Of a stretch of 64,000 nucleotides of DNA, positions 16,406-23,776 are shown one piece after another; within the stretch, counting starts at the first letter, position 1, and every line of letters begins with the position of its first letter. The DNA is from an uncultured Clostridia bacterium (GTDB lineage: Bacteria; Bacillota; Clostridia; Oscillospirales; Acutalibacteraceae): assembly GCA_947625785.1 (NCBI GenBank), contig CANQPS010000012.1, forward strand, positions 1 through 64,000. Direction: 5' to 3'. A program made the translations under genes and the position numbers. The notes under the pieces are model-generated. The model searched no databases and had not been told where the DNA came from. It saw only the letters and a program-made list of their open reading frames with translations.

Positions 16406-16957
16406 GTGCCTACAAAATCGAATAACATCGGTGGCCGTGGTGGTGCAAGACCTGGTGCAGGTCGCAAGAAAACGGCTGTATCCGAGAAAGCAAAGAACGG
16501 GAATCCGGGTGGCAGAAAATTAGAAGTCCTGGATATTCCTGAAGTGGAAGGTGTGGAGATGCCAAAGCCACACGACTTCCTGTCTGCAGAACAGAGAGAC
16601 GGAAGTGAACTGCAGGCTCACGAAATCTATACGGAAACATGGAACTGGCTAAACAAGATCGGATGCTCATCGAAGGTATCCCCACAGCTGTTGGAAAGAT
16701 ATGCGATGTGTTCTGCAAGATGGATTCAGTGCGAAGAGATGACCAACAAGCTGGGATTTCTTTCAAAGCATCCAACAACACAGAAACCAATCCCATCTCC
16801 GTTCATTAACATTGGCATCAACTATATGAACCAGGCAGTAAGGCTCTGGAACGAAATATTTCAGATTGTGAAGGAGAACTGCAGCACAGATTATGATGAT
16901 GCTACTCCACAGAATGATTTGATGGAAAGACTCCTAAGAGCAAGGGAAGGAAAATAA
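16406..16957 (+). CDS. P27-family small terminase subunit
   Basis: A 183-residue small terminase. It begins with the glycine- and basic-rich RGGARPGAGRKK tail typical of the P27 family, followed by helical DNA-binding segments (WNWLNKIGCSSKVSPQLLERYAM, in part) and the conserved PSPFINIGINYMNQAVRLW. It recognises phage DNA ends and recruits the large terminase. It starts with GTG 16406, 11 bases after AAAGGAGG. The 111-base gap before it is GC-richer, without a clear promoter. Normally the large terminase follows close behind; here eight genes intervene. Confidence 0.88.
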   Translation: MPTKSNNIGGRGGARPGAGRKKTAVSEKAKNGNPGGRKLEVLDIPEVEGVEMPKPHDFLSAEQRDGSELQAHEIYTETWNWLNKIGCSSKVSPQLLERYAMCSARWIQCEEMTNKLGFLSKHPTTQKPIPSPFINIGINYMNQAVRLWNEIFQIVKENCSTDYDDATPQNDLMERLLRAREGK

Positions 16958-16958
16958 C

Positions 16959-17741
16959 ATGATTGAAAAAGTAAATCCATGCCATCCTGATAAGGTGGCT
17001 GACAGAATAGCAGGTGCCATTGTTGACTTGGCATATGCGACAGAAGAAAATCCAAAGATTGCTGTTGAAGTATTAATTGGACATGGCATTTGCCATGCGA
17101 TTATCGAAACATCAGCTGTACTTGATGAAACTGATATTGAAAAAGCAATTGCTCGTATTGCAGGCAATGTGAAACCAGATATTGTGATTGTTCCACAGGA
17201 TAGTCATCTTGCCAGAAATCAGGCAGAGAGCATTCATTGTGGAGATAATGGTGTCTTTCGTGGGATGCCACTTACTGATGAACAGAAGGCATTGTCCCAG
17301 ATTGCAAGAGATATCTACAAGGTGTATCCATACGATGGAAAGTACATTCTTGATGAGGCAAGACTTATCATCTGTCAGAGCAATGCGAAAAAAGTACACT
17401 TAAAGGAAATCTACCCTGCAGCAGAAATCAATCCCCTGGGTGACTGGACTGGTGGCACAGATGTAGATACTGGGGCAACCAATCGCAAGCTTGGTTCTGA
17501 TATGGCAGACTCCGTAACAGGTGGTGGTCTTCATGGCAAGGACTTATCCAAGGCAGATGTTTCTGTAAATATCCACGCATTCCTTAAGGCACAGAGAACC
17601 GGTAAACCGGTAGAACTTGTATGTGCCATTGGTGATGATGCCGTTGATGGTATTCCATATAAGGAAATCGTGGAAGAAGCAAGAGAGTTTATTCGTTCCA
17701 TCGGTGGCTTTGAGAAGTTTGCTGAGTGGGGACTTTATTAA
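16959..17741 (+). CDS. Short phage S-adenosylmethionine synthetase (MetK-like)
   Basis: A 260-residue protein of the S-adenosylmethionine synthetase family, which makes AdoMet from methionine and ATP. Residues 9-12 HPDK and following VADRIAGAIVD match the ATP-binding start of MetK; TDVDTGATNRKLGSDMADSV and GGGLHGKDLSKADVSVN match the catalytic phosphate-binding loops. Cellular MetK is about 390 residues, so roughly a third is missing, mainly the middle domain; this shortened form is seen in phages. It starts one base after the small terminase stop and is followed by two DNA methyltransferases, whose cofactor it may supply. Confidence 0.87.
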   Translation: MIEKVNPCHPDKVADRIAGAIVDLAYATEENPKIAVEVLIGHGICHAIIETSAVLDETDIEKAIARIAGNVKPDIVIVPQDSHLARNQAESIHCGDNGVFRGMPLTDEQKALSQIARDIYKVYPYDGKYILDEARLIICQSNAKKVHLKEIYPAAEINPLGDWTGGTDVDTGATNRKLGSDMADSVTGGGLHGKDLSKADVSVNIHAFLKAQRTGKPVELVCAIGDDAVDGIPYKEIVEEAREFIRSIGGFEKFAEWGLY

Positions 17742-17750
17742 GGAGGCACT

Positions 17751-19028
17751 ATGGGAAAGACAACTACAGAAATGCAGCTTGTAGCTGTATCAAAACTTAT
17801 TCCTTATGTGAATAATGCAAGAACCCATTCTTCCGAGCAGGTAATGAAACTTCGTTCTTCCCTTCGTGAGTTCGGATTTGTAAACTCTGTTATTATCGAC
17901 AGGAATTTCAATGTCATAGCGGGACACGGCAGAATTGCCGCCGCTAAGGAAGAGGGCATTTCACAAGTTCCTTGTGTGTTTGTGGACTATCTTACCGAGG
18001 CACAGAAGAAAGCATATATCCTGGCAGACAACCGTATGGCAATGGATGCAGGATGGGACGAAGAGTTACTTCGTATTGAGATTGAGGCTCTCCAGGGTGA
18101 GGACTTCGATATCGGACTTACGGGATTTGATGAAAGTGAGATTGCGGATCTCTTTGGTTCGGATGATACTTCCGGGGTAAAGGATGATGACTACGATTTG
18201 TCAGCTGCACTTGAAAAAGCAACCTTCGTAAAGCGTGGTGATATCTGGACAGTCGGAAGACACAGACTGATGTGTGGTGATGCAACTTCTTCAGAAGATG
18301 TAGCTGCACTTATGGATGGTAAAAAAGCCAACCTTATCATTACTGATCCACCTTACAACGTGGCATTTGAAAGTTCAGATGGGTTATTCATCAAAAATGA
18401 TAAGATGGCAAATGATAAATTCTATGAATTCCTGCTTTCAGCATTTAAGAACATGGCCGAGCATCTTGAAAAGGGTGGCTCGGCTTATGTATTTCATGCA
18501 GATACAGAAGGTCTTAATTTCAGAAAGGCTTTCGTGGATGCAGGCTTTCACTTATCCAGCTGCTGTATCTGGGTGAAAGATAGTCTGGTGCTCGGACGCT
18601 CCGACTATCAATGGCAGCATGAACCAGTCCTTTATGGCTTTTTACAAAATGGAAAGCACTACTGGAGCAAGAATGCAGGCAGAAGTCAGACTACCATCTG
18701 GAATTTCGATAAGCCGAAGAAGAATAAGAACCATCCGACTTCAAGGCCACTTGACCTGCTTGCTTATCCGATTGGAAATTCAAGTCAGGAAAATGCAATC
18801 GTTATTGATACCTTCGGTGGCAGTGGTTCAACTCTCATGACCTGTGAGCAGACGAACCGTGTATGTCATACGATGGAACTTGATGAGAAATACGCATCCG
18901 TCATCCTTCGCAGATATGTTGAGGATACCGGTGATGCAGAAGGTGTATTTGTAATCAGAGATGGTGAGAAGATCCCATACTCTGCACTGGTAAAAGAAGT
19001 GGAGGGTACGGATGGAGAAACAGAATAA
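17751..19028 (+). CDS. ParB-domain DNA methyltransferase (N6-adenine or N4-cytosine)
   Basis: A 425-residue fusion. Residues 10-135 are a ParB/Srx-like domain (LIPYVNNARTHS, VIAGHGRIAAAKEEGI, LADNRMA). Residues 165-405 are an amino-methyltransferase with TDPPYNV (catalytic DPPY, 199-202) and the AdoMet-binding DTFGGSGSTLMTCEQ near 360; the DPPY-before-FxGxG order marks the beta class. The ParB domain is common in phage methyltransferases and may help DNA targeting. The ATG follows AAGGAGG, and the end overlaps the next methyltransferase by 17 bases. It probably modifies phage DNA against host restriction. Confidence 0.92.
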   Translation: MGKTTTEMQLVAVSKLIPYVNNARTHSSEQVMKLRSSLREFGFVNSVIIDRNFNVIAGHGRIAAAKEEGISQVPCVFVDYLTEAQKKAYILADNRMAMDAGWDEELLRIEIEALQGEDFDIGLTGFDESEIADLFGSDDTSGVKDDDYDLSAALEKATFVKRGDIWTVGRHRLMCGDATSSEDVAALMDGKKANLIITDPPYNVAFESSDGLFIKNDKMANDKFYEFLLSAFKNMAEHLEKGGSAYVFHADTEGLNFRKAFVDAGFHLSSCCIWVKDSLVLGRSDYQWQHEPVLYGFLQNGKHYWSKNAGRSQTTIWNFDKPKKNKNHPTSRPLDLLAYPIGNSSQENAIVIDTFGGSGSTLMTCEQTNRVCHTMELDEKYASVILRRYVEDTGDAEGVFVIRDGEKIPYSALVKEVEGTDGETE

Positions 19029-20859
19029 TTTGACCCTTGGCAGCCTTTTTGATGGTTCTGCCGGGTTTCCTTTAGGAGGCTTGCTTTCTGGTGTTACCCC
19101 TTTGTGGGCATCGGAAATCGAGCCTTTTCCTATTCGTGTAACAACGAAAAGACTACCGCAGATGAAACACTATGGTGACATTTCCAAGATGAATGGTGGA
19201 GAGATTACTCCCGTTGACATCATCACATTTGGAAGTCCATGCCAGGATATGTCCGTTGCCGGAAAGAGGGACGGACTTGGTGGCTCTCGTTCCAGCCTGT
19301 TTTATGAGGCGGTAAGAATCATAAAAGAAATGAGGTGTAAGACAGATGGCAGATATCCAAGATTTATTGTCTGGGAAAACGTCCCGGGAGCCTTCTCAAG
19401 TAACAAGGGAGAAGACTTCAGAGCCGTCCTTGAAGAGGTCTGCAAAATTAAAGATGAATGTGTGTCAGTGCCTAAACCTTCAAAATGGCAGAGTGCAGGA
19501 AAAATCCTGGGAGATGGTTACTCAGTCGCATGGAGACAGCTTGATGCAGAGTTTTGGGGAGTACCCCAGAGAAGAAAACATATCTACTTTGTCGCAGATT
19601 TTGCAGACTGGTGTGCCGGAAAAATACTATTTGAGTCAGAAGGCTTGTCTGGGTATTCTTCGCAGGGCTTCCGTGCGTGGCAAGAAACTGCCAACGGTTC
19701 TGCAGAGAGCATTGGAGAAACAGGCAGCAACAGCTTAATGTTTGAAAACCACGGACAAGACTGCCGATATACGGGTCCTCTTGAAGTTGCACAGACCGTC
19801 CTTTCCACATTTGGGACCGGTGGTAATAATCAGCCTTTTGTGGTGCAGACACCGAAGACTCTCAAAATCAGAAGTGGCTGTGAAGGTGGTGGTAAGGGTG
19901 CATTGATTCAGGAAGATAAGTCGGCAAACCTTGGATGCAACAATGACCAGACTTTATTCGTGCCAAAGGTCTATGGCATCTGTGCCAAGGACAGTAATGC
20001 GATGAAGTCATCAAATCCTAACAGTGGATTCTATGAGGCAACTACCAGCAGATGCCTTGATGGTAATGGTGGCAATCCATCATGCAATCAGGGTGGTATG
20101 GCTGTTATTGAAGGAAACGGAACAAGACCTTCTCATAAAGGTAATGGCTATAAGGAATCCGATGTGATGTACACGCTTAATGCGACAGAACAGCATGGAG
20201 TTGCATATGGAATCGGAAGACCTGCAATGAACCAGGGTTACAACGCACAGTTCTCTTTCCAGGTGGAAGAGGAAGTCGAACCCACACTTGTTGCAGCAGG
20301 AGCAAGTGGTGTGGCTCATCCTGTGTTCAGTTCTTCAAAGGCATCATTCTTTACATCAGCAGAAGAGGAACTTGCAAACACACTTGCGGCAACCGACTAC
20401 AAGGACCCGCCAATCGTAAATGACAGTCCAAGCTATGGGTTTTACCCACAGATGAAAGCAGAATGCATTACCTTTACGGAAGAAAAGAGTGGATGCCTTG
20501 TGAATGGTACAAATCCGGGATTTCAGAATGGAGTCCTTGAAGCTGACTATATCGTAAGAAGACTTACACCGACCGAATGTGCAAGACTGCAGGGATTTCC
20601 CGATTGGTGGTGTGATGACCTTGGTATTCCTGAACCCACTGATGAGGATATTGCAGAGTGGAGAAAAATCTTTGATACCCATGCAAAGGCTCTCGGTAAG
20701 GAAACAAATCCGAAGACCGATGCACAGATAAGGAAATGGCTCATCAACCCACATTCCGATTCTGCTGAATATAAGATCTGGGGCAACGGAGTGGCACTTC
20801 CTAACGTGGTATTCGTGATTTCAGGCATTGTGTACTACTCACAGTTTCCGACCGAATAA
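19012..20859 (+). CDS. Phage DNA (cytosine-5) methyltransferase with long insert
   Basis: A 615-residue C5 methyltransferase. Motif I LGSLFDGSAGFPLGG lies at 9-23, motif IV GSPCQDMSVAGKRDG has Cys77, motif VI is VWENVPGA, motif VIII is PQRRKHIYFV, and the C-terminus carries LTPTECARLQGFPDWW and WGNGVALPNVVF (motifs IX and X). Between motifs VIII and IX lie about 300 residues of target-recognition sequence, rich in Gly, Asn and Ser (KGNGYKESDVMYTLNATEQHG in part), far longer than in the two chromosomal enzymes here. Such inserts can give several specificities. It is the third C5 enzyme in the window. Confidence 0.92.
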   Translation: MEKQNNLTLGSLFDGSAGFPLGGLLSGVTPLWASEIEPFPIRVTTKRLPQMKHYGDISKMNGGEITPVDIITFGSPCQDMSVAGKRDGLGGSRSSLFYEAVRIIKEMRCKTDGRYPRFIVWENVPGAFSSNKGEDFRAVLEEVCKIKDECVSVPKPSKWQSAGKILGDGYSVAWRQLDAEFWGVPQRRKHIYFVADFADWCAGKILFESEGLSGYSSQGFRAWQETANGSAESIGETGSNSLMFENHGQDCRYTGPLEVAQTVLSTFGTGGNNQPFVVQTPKTLKIRSGCEGGGKGALIQEDKSANLGCNNDQTLFVPKVYGICAKDSNAMKSSNPNSGFYEATTSRCLDGNGGNPSCNQGGMAVIEGNGTRPSHKGNGYKESDVMYTLNATEQHGVAYGIGRPAMNQGYNAQFSFQVEEEVEPTLVAAGASGVAHPVFSSSKASFFTSAEEELANTLAATDYKDPPIVNDSPSYGFYPQMKAECITFTEEKSGCLVNGTNPGFQNGVLEADYIVRRLTPTECARLQGFPDWWCDDLGIPEPTDEDIAEWRKIFDTHAKALGKETNPKTDAQIRKWLINPHSDSAEYKIWGNGVALPNVVFVISGIVYYSQFPTE

Positions 20860-20883
20860 TATCTGCTTATTATACACACAAAC

Positions 20884-20929
20884 AACTTGATATATGTGTC
20901 TTTTAGAGTGATATATGGTACTACCAAAA
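20884..20929 (+). promoter_or_regulatory. Duplicated promoter element, copy 1
   Basis: TTGATA at 20887-20892 and GATATA at 20910-20915 with a 17-bp spacer form a plausible sigma-A promoter. The whole 46-base block is repeated with few changes at 21942-21987. It precedes the 236-aa gene at 20948. Confidence 0.55.
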
Positions 20930-20947
20930 ACGAAGGAGGTACATAAC

Positions 20948-21658
20948 ATGGTACTGCATTTTAATGTAAAGGGCGAAAGCCGAAAAGCAATGGTAAAGGC
21001 AATCGAAAAGGAACTCGGTGTTAAAGCCAGATACCTTGGAGTTCCAAGCTGCTCATACGAGGTAGGAAACTACACTGTAGGCAGAAACGGAGAACTTGAA
21101 TTTGCAGATGTAGAAAGTATGGAAGAAACATCAAAGATTGTTGGTGCCTGCTTAATGACCACAGGCACTTCCCCGGAAGAATGGGATAACAATCAAATGG
21201 GGGTAAAAGAAGCCGACTGTGAGCCGAATAAGGGGGCAACAGAGGGCGAAACCGCAGGACTTACGGTATCAATCCCAATTGAGAAAGTTAAGGTGGGAAA
21301 CCTTACAGCACTTATTGATTCCAAAGCCGGACTCATCAAGAAGGCACTTGGTATCAAGGAACTCGGCATCGAGATTGAAGAAGATAAGGTTTCCTTCCCT
21401 TGGTTTTCAAAAGACCTGGATGCAGATAGCATTCAGACCTACACACGATTCATTGCAGCACTTTGCGAGATGAGTGTGAATCAAAAAAGAATCCAGGCAA
21501 AGGAGAAGGAAGTCGACAACGAGAAATACGCATTCAGATGTTTCCTTTTAAGACTCGGATTCATCGGAGCGGAATACAAGGCAGACAGAAAACTTCTTCT
21601 TAAAAACCTTGAAGGCTCAGCAGCTTTCAAGAACGGTGCGAAGGGAGGCGAAGAATAA
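20948..21658 (+). CDS. Phage protein with a C-terminal domain shared with the amidoligase
   Basis: A 236-residue protein often labelled virulence-related in Lachnospiraceae prophages, without a proven role. The N-terminal part (LHFNVKGESRKAMVKAIEKE, VPSCSYEVGNYTVGRNGEL) looks like a small alpha/beta domain. The C-terminal 50 residues, YAFRCFLLRLGFIGAEYK onward, closely resemble YAMRTWLLRLGFIGDEFK at the end of the amidoligase at 22018. ATG 20948 has GAAGGAGGTACATAAC before it, giving better spacing than a start further upstream. Its stop overlaps the next start by one base. Confidence 0.75.
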   Translation: MVLHFNVKGESRKAMVKAIEKELGVKARYLGVPSCSYEVGNYTVGRNGELEFADVESMEETSKIVGACLMTTGTSPEEWDNNQMGVKEADCEPNKGATEGETAGLTVSIPIEKVKVGNLTALIDSKAGLIKKALGIKELGIEIEEDKVSFPWFSKDLDADSIQTYTRFIAALCEMSVNQKRIQAKEKEVDNEKYAFRCFLLRLGFIGAEYKADRKLLLKNLEGSAAFKNGAKGGEE

Positions 21659-21885
21659 TGTTCTTTCCAAGCAGAGATATCGTTGAAAGAGTGAAAAAGG
21701 AATATCCGGCTGGTACAAGAGTTGAACTTGTAAGAATGGATGATCTCCAGGCACCACCGATTGGAACGAAGGGTACGGTCAGAGGTGTTGATGATACTGC
21801 AAGCATTATGGTTGCATGGGATAACGGCAGCAGTCTGAATGTGGTCTATGGTGAGGATAAATGCCGTAAGATCACTGAAGAATAA
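21658..21885 (+). CDS. DUF4314 protein
   Basis: A 75-residue DUF4314 protein: GTRVELVRMDDLQAPPIG, then GTVRGVDDTASIMVAWDNGS, an SH3-like beta-barrel arrangement with the conserved (A/P)PxGxxGTV and WDNG motifs. Its function is unknown. It starts within the stop of the previous gene (TAATG), so it is translationally coupled to the 236-aa protein. Confidence 0.85.
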   Translation: MFFPSRDIVERVKKEYPAGTRVELVRMDDLQAPPIGTKGTVRGVDDTASIMVAWDNGSSLNVVYGEDKCRKITEE

Positions 21886-21941
21886 GGGTCAGAAATACAC
21901 AGTTTTTCTGCTAAAAGATTGTGTAGTATATGGTGCTAATT

Positions 21942-21987
21942 AACTTGATATAGTGTGCTTTTAGAGTGATATATAGTACTAACAAAA
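21942..21987 (+). promoter_or_regulatory. Duplicated promoter element, copy 2
   Basis: TTGATA at 21945-21950 and GATATA at 21968-21973, again 17 bp apart, in a block nearly identical to 20884-20929. It precedes the amidoligase. Both copies stand before genes that share a C-terminal domain. Confidence 0.55.
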
Positions 21988-22017
21988 GGGAAAACACACC
22001 AAACGGAGGTACATAGA

Positions 22018-22962
22018 ATGAACGAAAAAATCACACATCAGATTGAAGAAATGAAAAAGCAGACCATCGGAGTTGAGGTCGAGATGAACAGCATCACAAG
22101 AGAGCGAGCAGCAAAGCTTGCAGCCGAATACTTCGGAACAGGACGCTACGAAAATACAGCATCAAGAAACGGTTACATGACCTGGTCAGCCTGGGACGGA
22201 CAAGGCAGAGAATGGAAATTCCAGAGGGACGTAAGCATTGCCGGAGATGATGCACACAAATGCGAAATGGTAACCCCAATTCTTAAATACGAGGACATGG
22301 AAATCTTGCAGGAACTGATCAGAAAGCTTCGCAAGGCAGGAGCCAAGAGTGATGCAACAAGAGGATGTGGAGTTCACATCCACATCGGAGCAAACGGCCA
22401 CACACCACAGACCATGAGAAACCTTGCAAACATCATGGCAAGCCACGAAAGTCTGATAGCCGAGGCACTTGACCTTGACCGAGGCAGAATGAACAGATAC
22501 TGCAGAACGGTTGACCCAAGATTTTTAGAGCAGCTCAATAAGAAGAAACCAAAGACCATGAGCAAGCTTGCAGACATCTGGTACGGCACACAGGGTTGCA
22601 ACTACGGACGCAGTCAACACTACAACGACAGCCGATACCATATGCTCAACTACCACGCAACCTTCACAAAGGGAACCATCGAGTTCAGACTTTTCCAGTT
22701 TGATGCACCTGCCGATGGAAAGCAGAACGGACTTCATGCTGGACAGCTTAAAAGCTACATTCAGCTTTGCCTGGCACTCAGCCAGATGGCAAAGATCGTC
22801 CGAACAGCAAGTCCAAAGCCACAGCAGAACGAAAATCCAAAATACGCAATGAGAACATGGCTCTTAAGACTTGGGTTCATCGGAGACGAATTCAAGACAG
22901 CAAGAGACCTTCTTACAAGAAGACTTGCAGAAGATACAGCATTCAGAACTGCAAGGAGATAG
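22018..22962 (+). CDS. Amidoligase family protein (COOH-NH2 ligase)
   Basis: A 314-residue amidoligase of the Pfam PF12224 type, in the glutamine synthetase/ATP-grasp-like COOH-NH2 ligase group. IGVEVEMNSI (residues 17-26) gives the metal-binding Glu pair; DVSIAGDDAHKCEMVTPIL and CGVHIHIGAN carry further active-site Glu and His residues, and GTIEFRLFQFD the late conserved Glu and Arg. The family forms amide bonds between peptides or amines and carboxylates. A short linker then leads to the shared tail domain YAMRTWLLRLGFIG. It has its own promoter copy. The gamma-glutamylcyclotransferase after it is a known functional partner of amidoligases. Confidence 0.87.
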   Translation: MNEKITHQIEEMKKQTIGVEVEMNSITRERAAKLAAEYFGTGRYENTASRNGYMTWSAWDGQGREWKFQRDVSIAGDDAHKCEMVTPILKYEDMEILQELIRKLRKAGAKSDATRGCGVHIHIGANGHTPQTMRNLANIMASHESLIAEALDLDRGRMNRYCRTVDPRFLEQLNKKKPKTMSKLADIWYGTQGCNYGRSQHYNDSRYHMLNYHATFTKGTIEFRLFQFDAPADGKQNGLHAGQLKSYIQLCLALSQMAKIVRTASPKPQQNENPKYAMRTWLLRLGFIGDEFKTARDLLTRRLAEDTAFRTARR

Positions 22963-22970
22963 CCTTGTAA

Positions 22971-23013
22971 CACCTTAATAAAAAGAGTCGACCACTTCGG
23001 TGGTCTTAAGGTG
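22971..23013 (+). promoter_or_regulatory. UUCG-capped RNA stem-loop
   Basis: CACCTTAA (22971-22978) pairs with TTAAGGTG (23006-23013) and encloses the perfect inner hairpin GACCAC-TTCG-GTGGTC (22990-23005), with an 11-base one-sided bulge. A UUCG loop is exceptionally stable. There is no T-run, so it is a processing, stability or attenuation element rather than a terminator. Confidence 0.6.
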
Positions 23014-23050
23014 GTAGAAGGGTGTCCCCTTCAGAAAGGATGGAAACCAT

Positions 23051-23521
23051 ATGAGTAAACGATACTACATTGCCTATGGCAGCAACCTGAACATCCCGCA
23101 GATGAGAATGCGATGTCCGGGTGCAAGGATTATTGGAACATCGGTCATTGAAGACTATCAGCTTTTGTTCAAAGGCAGCAAGACAGGTTCTTACCTTACC
23201 ATTGAACCGATGGAAGGCACAGAAGTTCCTGTTGTAATATGGGAAGTTACCGAAACCGATGAGAAAGCACTCGACCGTTACGAAGGATATCCAAACTTCT
23301 ATTACAAAAAGGAAATGACCCTGGATATCAAAGGCATCAGAACGGGAAAGGTGCGAAGGAGAGATGCTTTTGTCTACATCATGCATGAAGAAAGAGAACT
23401 TGGAATCCCAAGCTGGTACTATGTGAACACCTGCCTTGACGGATACCGAGCCTTTGGATTTGATGAGAAGTACCTGTTCGATGCAATCAGAATAAGCAGG
23501 AGGGATACACATGAAGACTGA
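23051..23521 (+). CDS. Gamma-glutamylcyclotransferase-like protein
   Basis: A 156-residue AIG2/GGCT-fold protein. YYIAYGSNLNIPQMRMRCP is the substrate-binding YGSN loop, VPVVIWEVTETDEKALDRYEG carries the catalytic acid region, and FVYIMHEER and PSWYYVNTCLDGYRAFGFD the late conserved parts. The family cleaves or rearranges gamma-glutamyl amide bonds, releasing 5-oxoproline. Placed after the amidoligase, it may edit or remove the amide that enzyme makes. GAAAGGATGG precedes the ATG. Its end overlaps the zinc-ribbon gene by 11 bases. Confidence 0.88.
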   Translation: MSKRYYIAYGSNLNIPQMRMRCPGARIIGTSVIEDYQLLFKGSKTGSYLTIEPMEGTEVPVVIWEVTETDEKALDRYEGYPNFYYKKEMTLDIKGIRTGKVRRRDAFVYIMHEERELGIPSWYYVNTCLDGYRAFGFDEKYLFDAIRISRRDTHED

Positions 23522-23711
23522 AGTAAGAAGAATTGCAATCTGCCCTAAATGTGGCAAGGAATATCACGGAAGTCCGGCTCTTTCAAGAGTGGACAACGAA
23601 ACCTACATCTGCCCCGACTGTGGAACAAGAGAGGCTCTTGAAAGCATCGGTGTGAACAAGGATGAGCAGGAAGAAATCCTGAACACCATTCATAGCTACA
23701 TGGGACAGTAA
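23511..23711 (+). CDS. Small zinc-ribbon protein
   Basis: A 66-residue protein with CPKCGKEYHG near residue 11 and YICPDCGTREAL near residue 32, two CxxC pairs forming one zinc ribbon, then a helical tail. It overlaps the cyclotransferase gene and is followed by a terminator. A nucleic-acid or protein adaptor role is likely, but nothing more can be said. Confidence 0.8.
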   Translation: MKTEVRRIAICPKCGKEYHGSPALSRVDNETYICPDCGTREALESIGVNKDEQEEILNTIHSYMGQ

Positions 23712-23735
23712 AAAACTGAAAAAGAATACTTTTCG

Positions 23736-23759
23736 GGACTCCACCAGGGGTCCTTTTTT
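23736..23759 (+). terminator. Rho-independent terminator after the zinc-ribbon gene
   Basis: GGACTCC-ACCA-GGGGTCC (23736-23753), with one G-T pair, is followed directly by six T. It separates the methylation/amidoligase operon from the large terminase. Confidence 0.82.
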
Positions 23760-23776
23760 CGTGGAGGTGATGGCGA

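Noticed and set aside
23006-23557. 183-codon minus-strand frame opposite the cyclotransferase gene
   Set aside because: The + strand gene has the YGSN family motif and a ribosome site; the antisense frame has neither.
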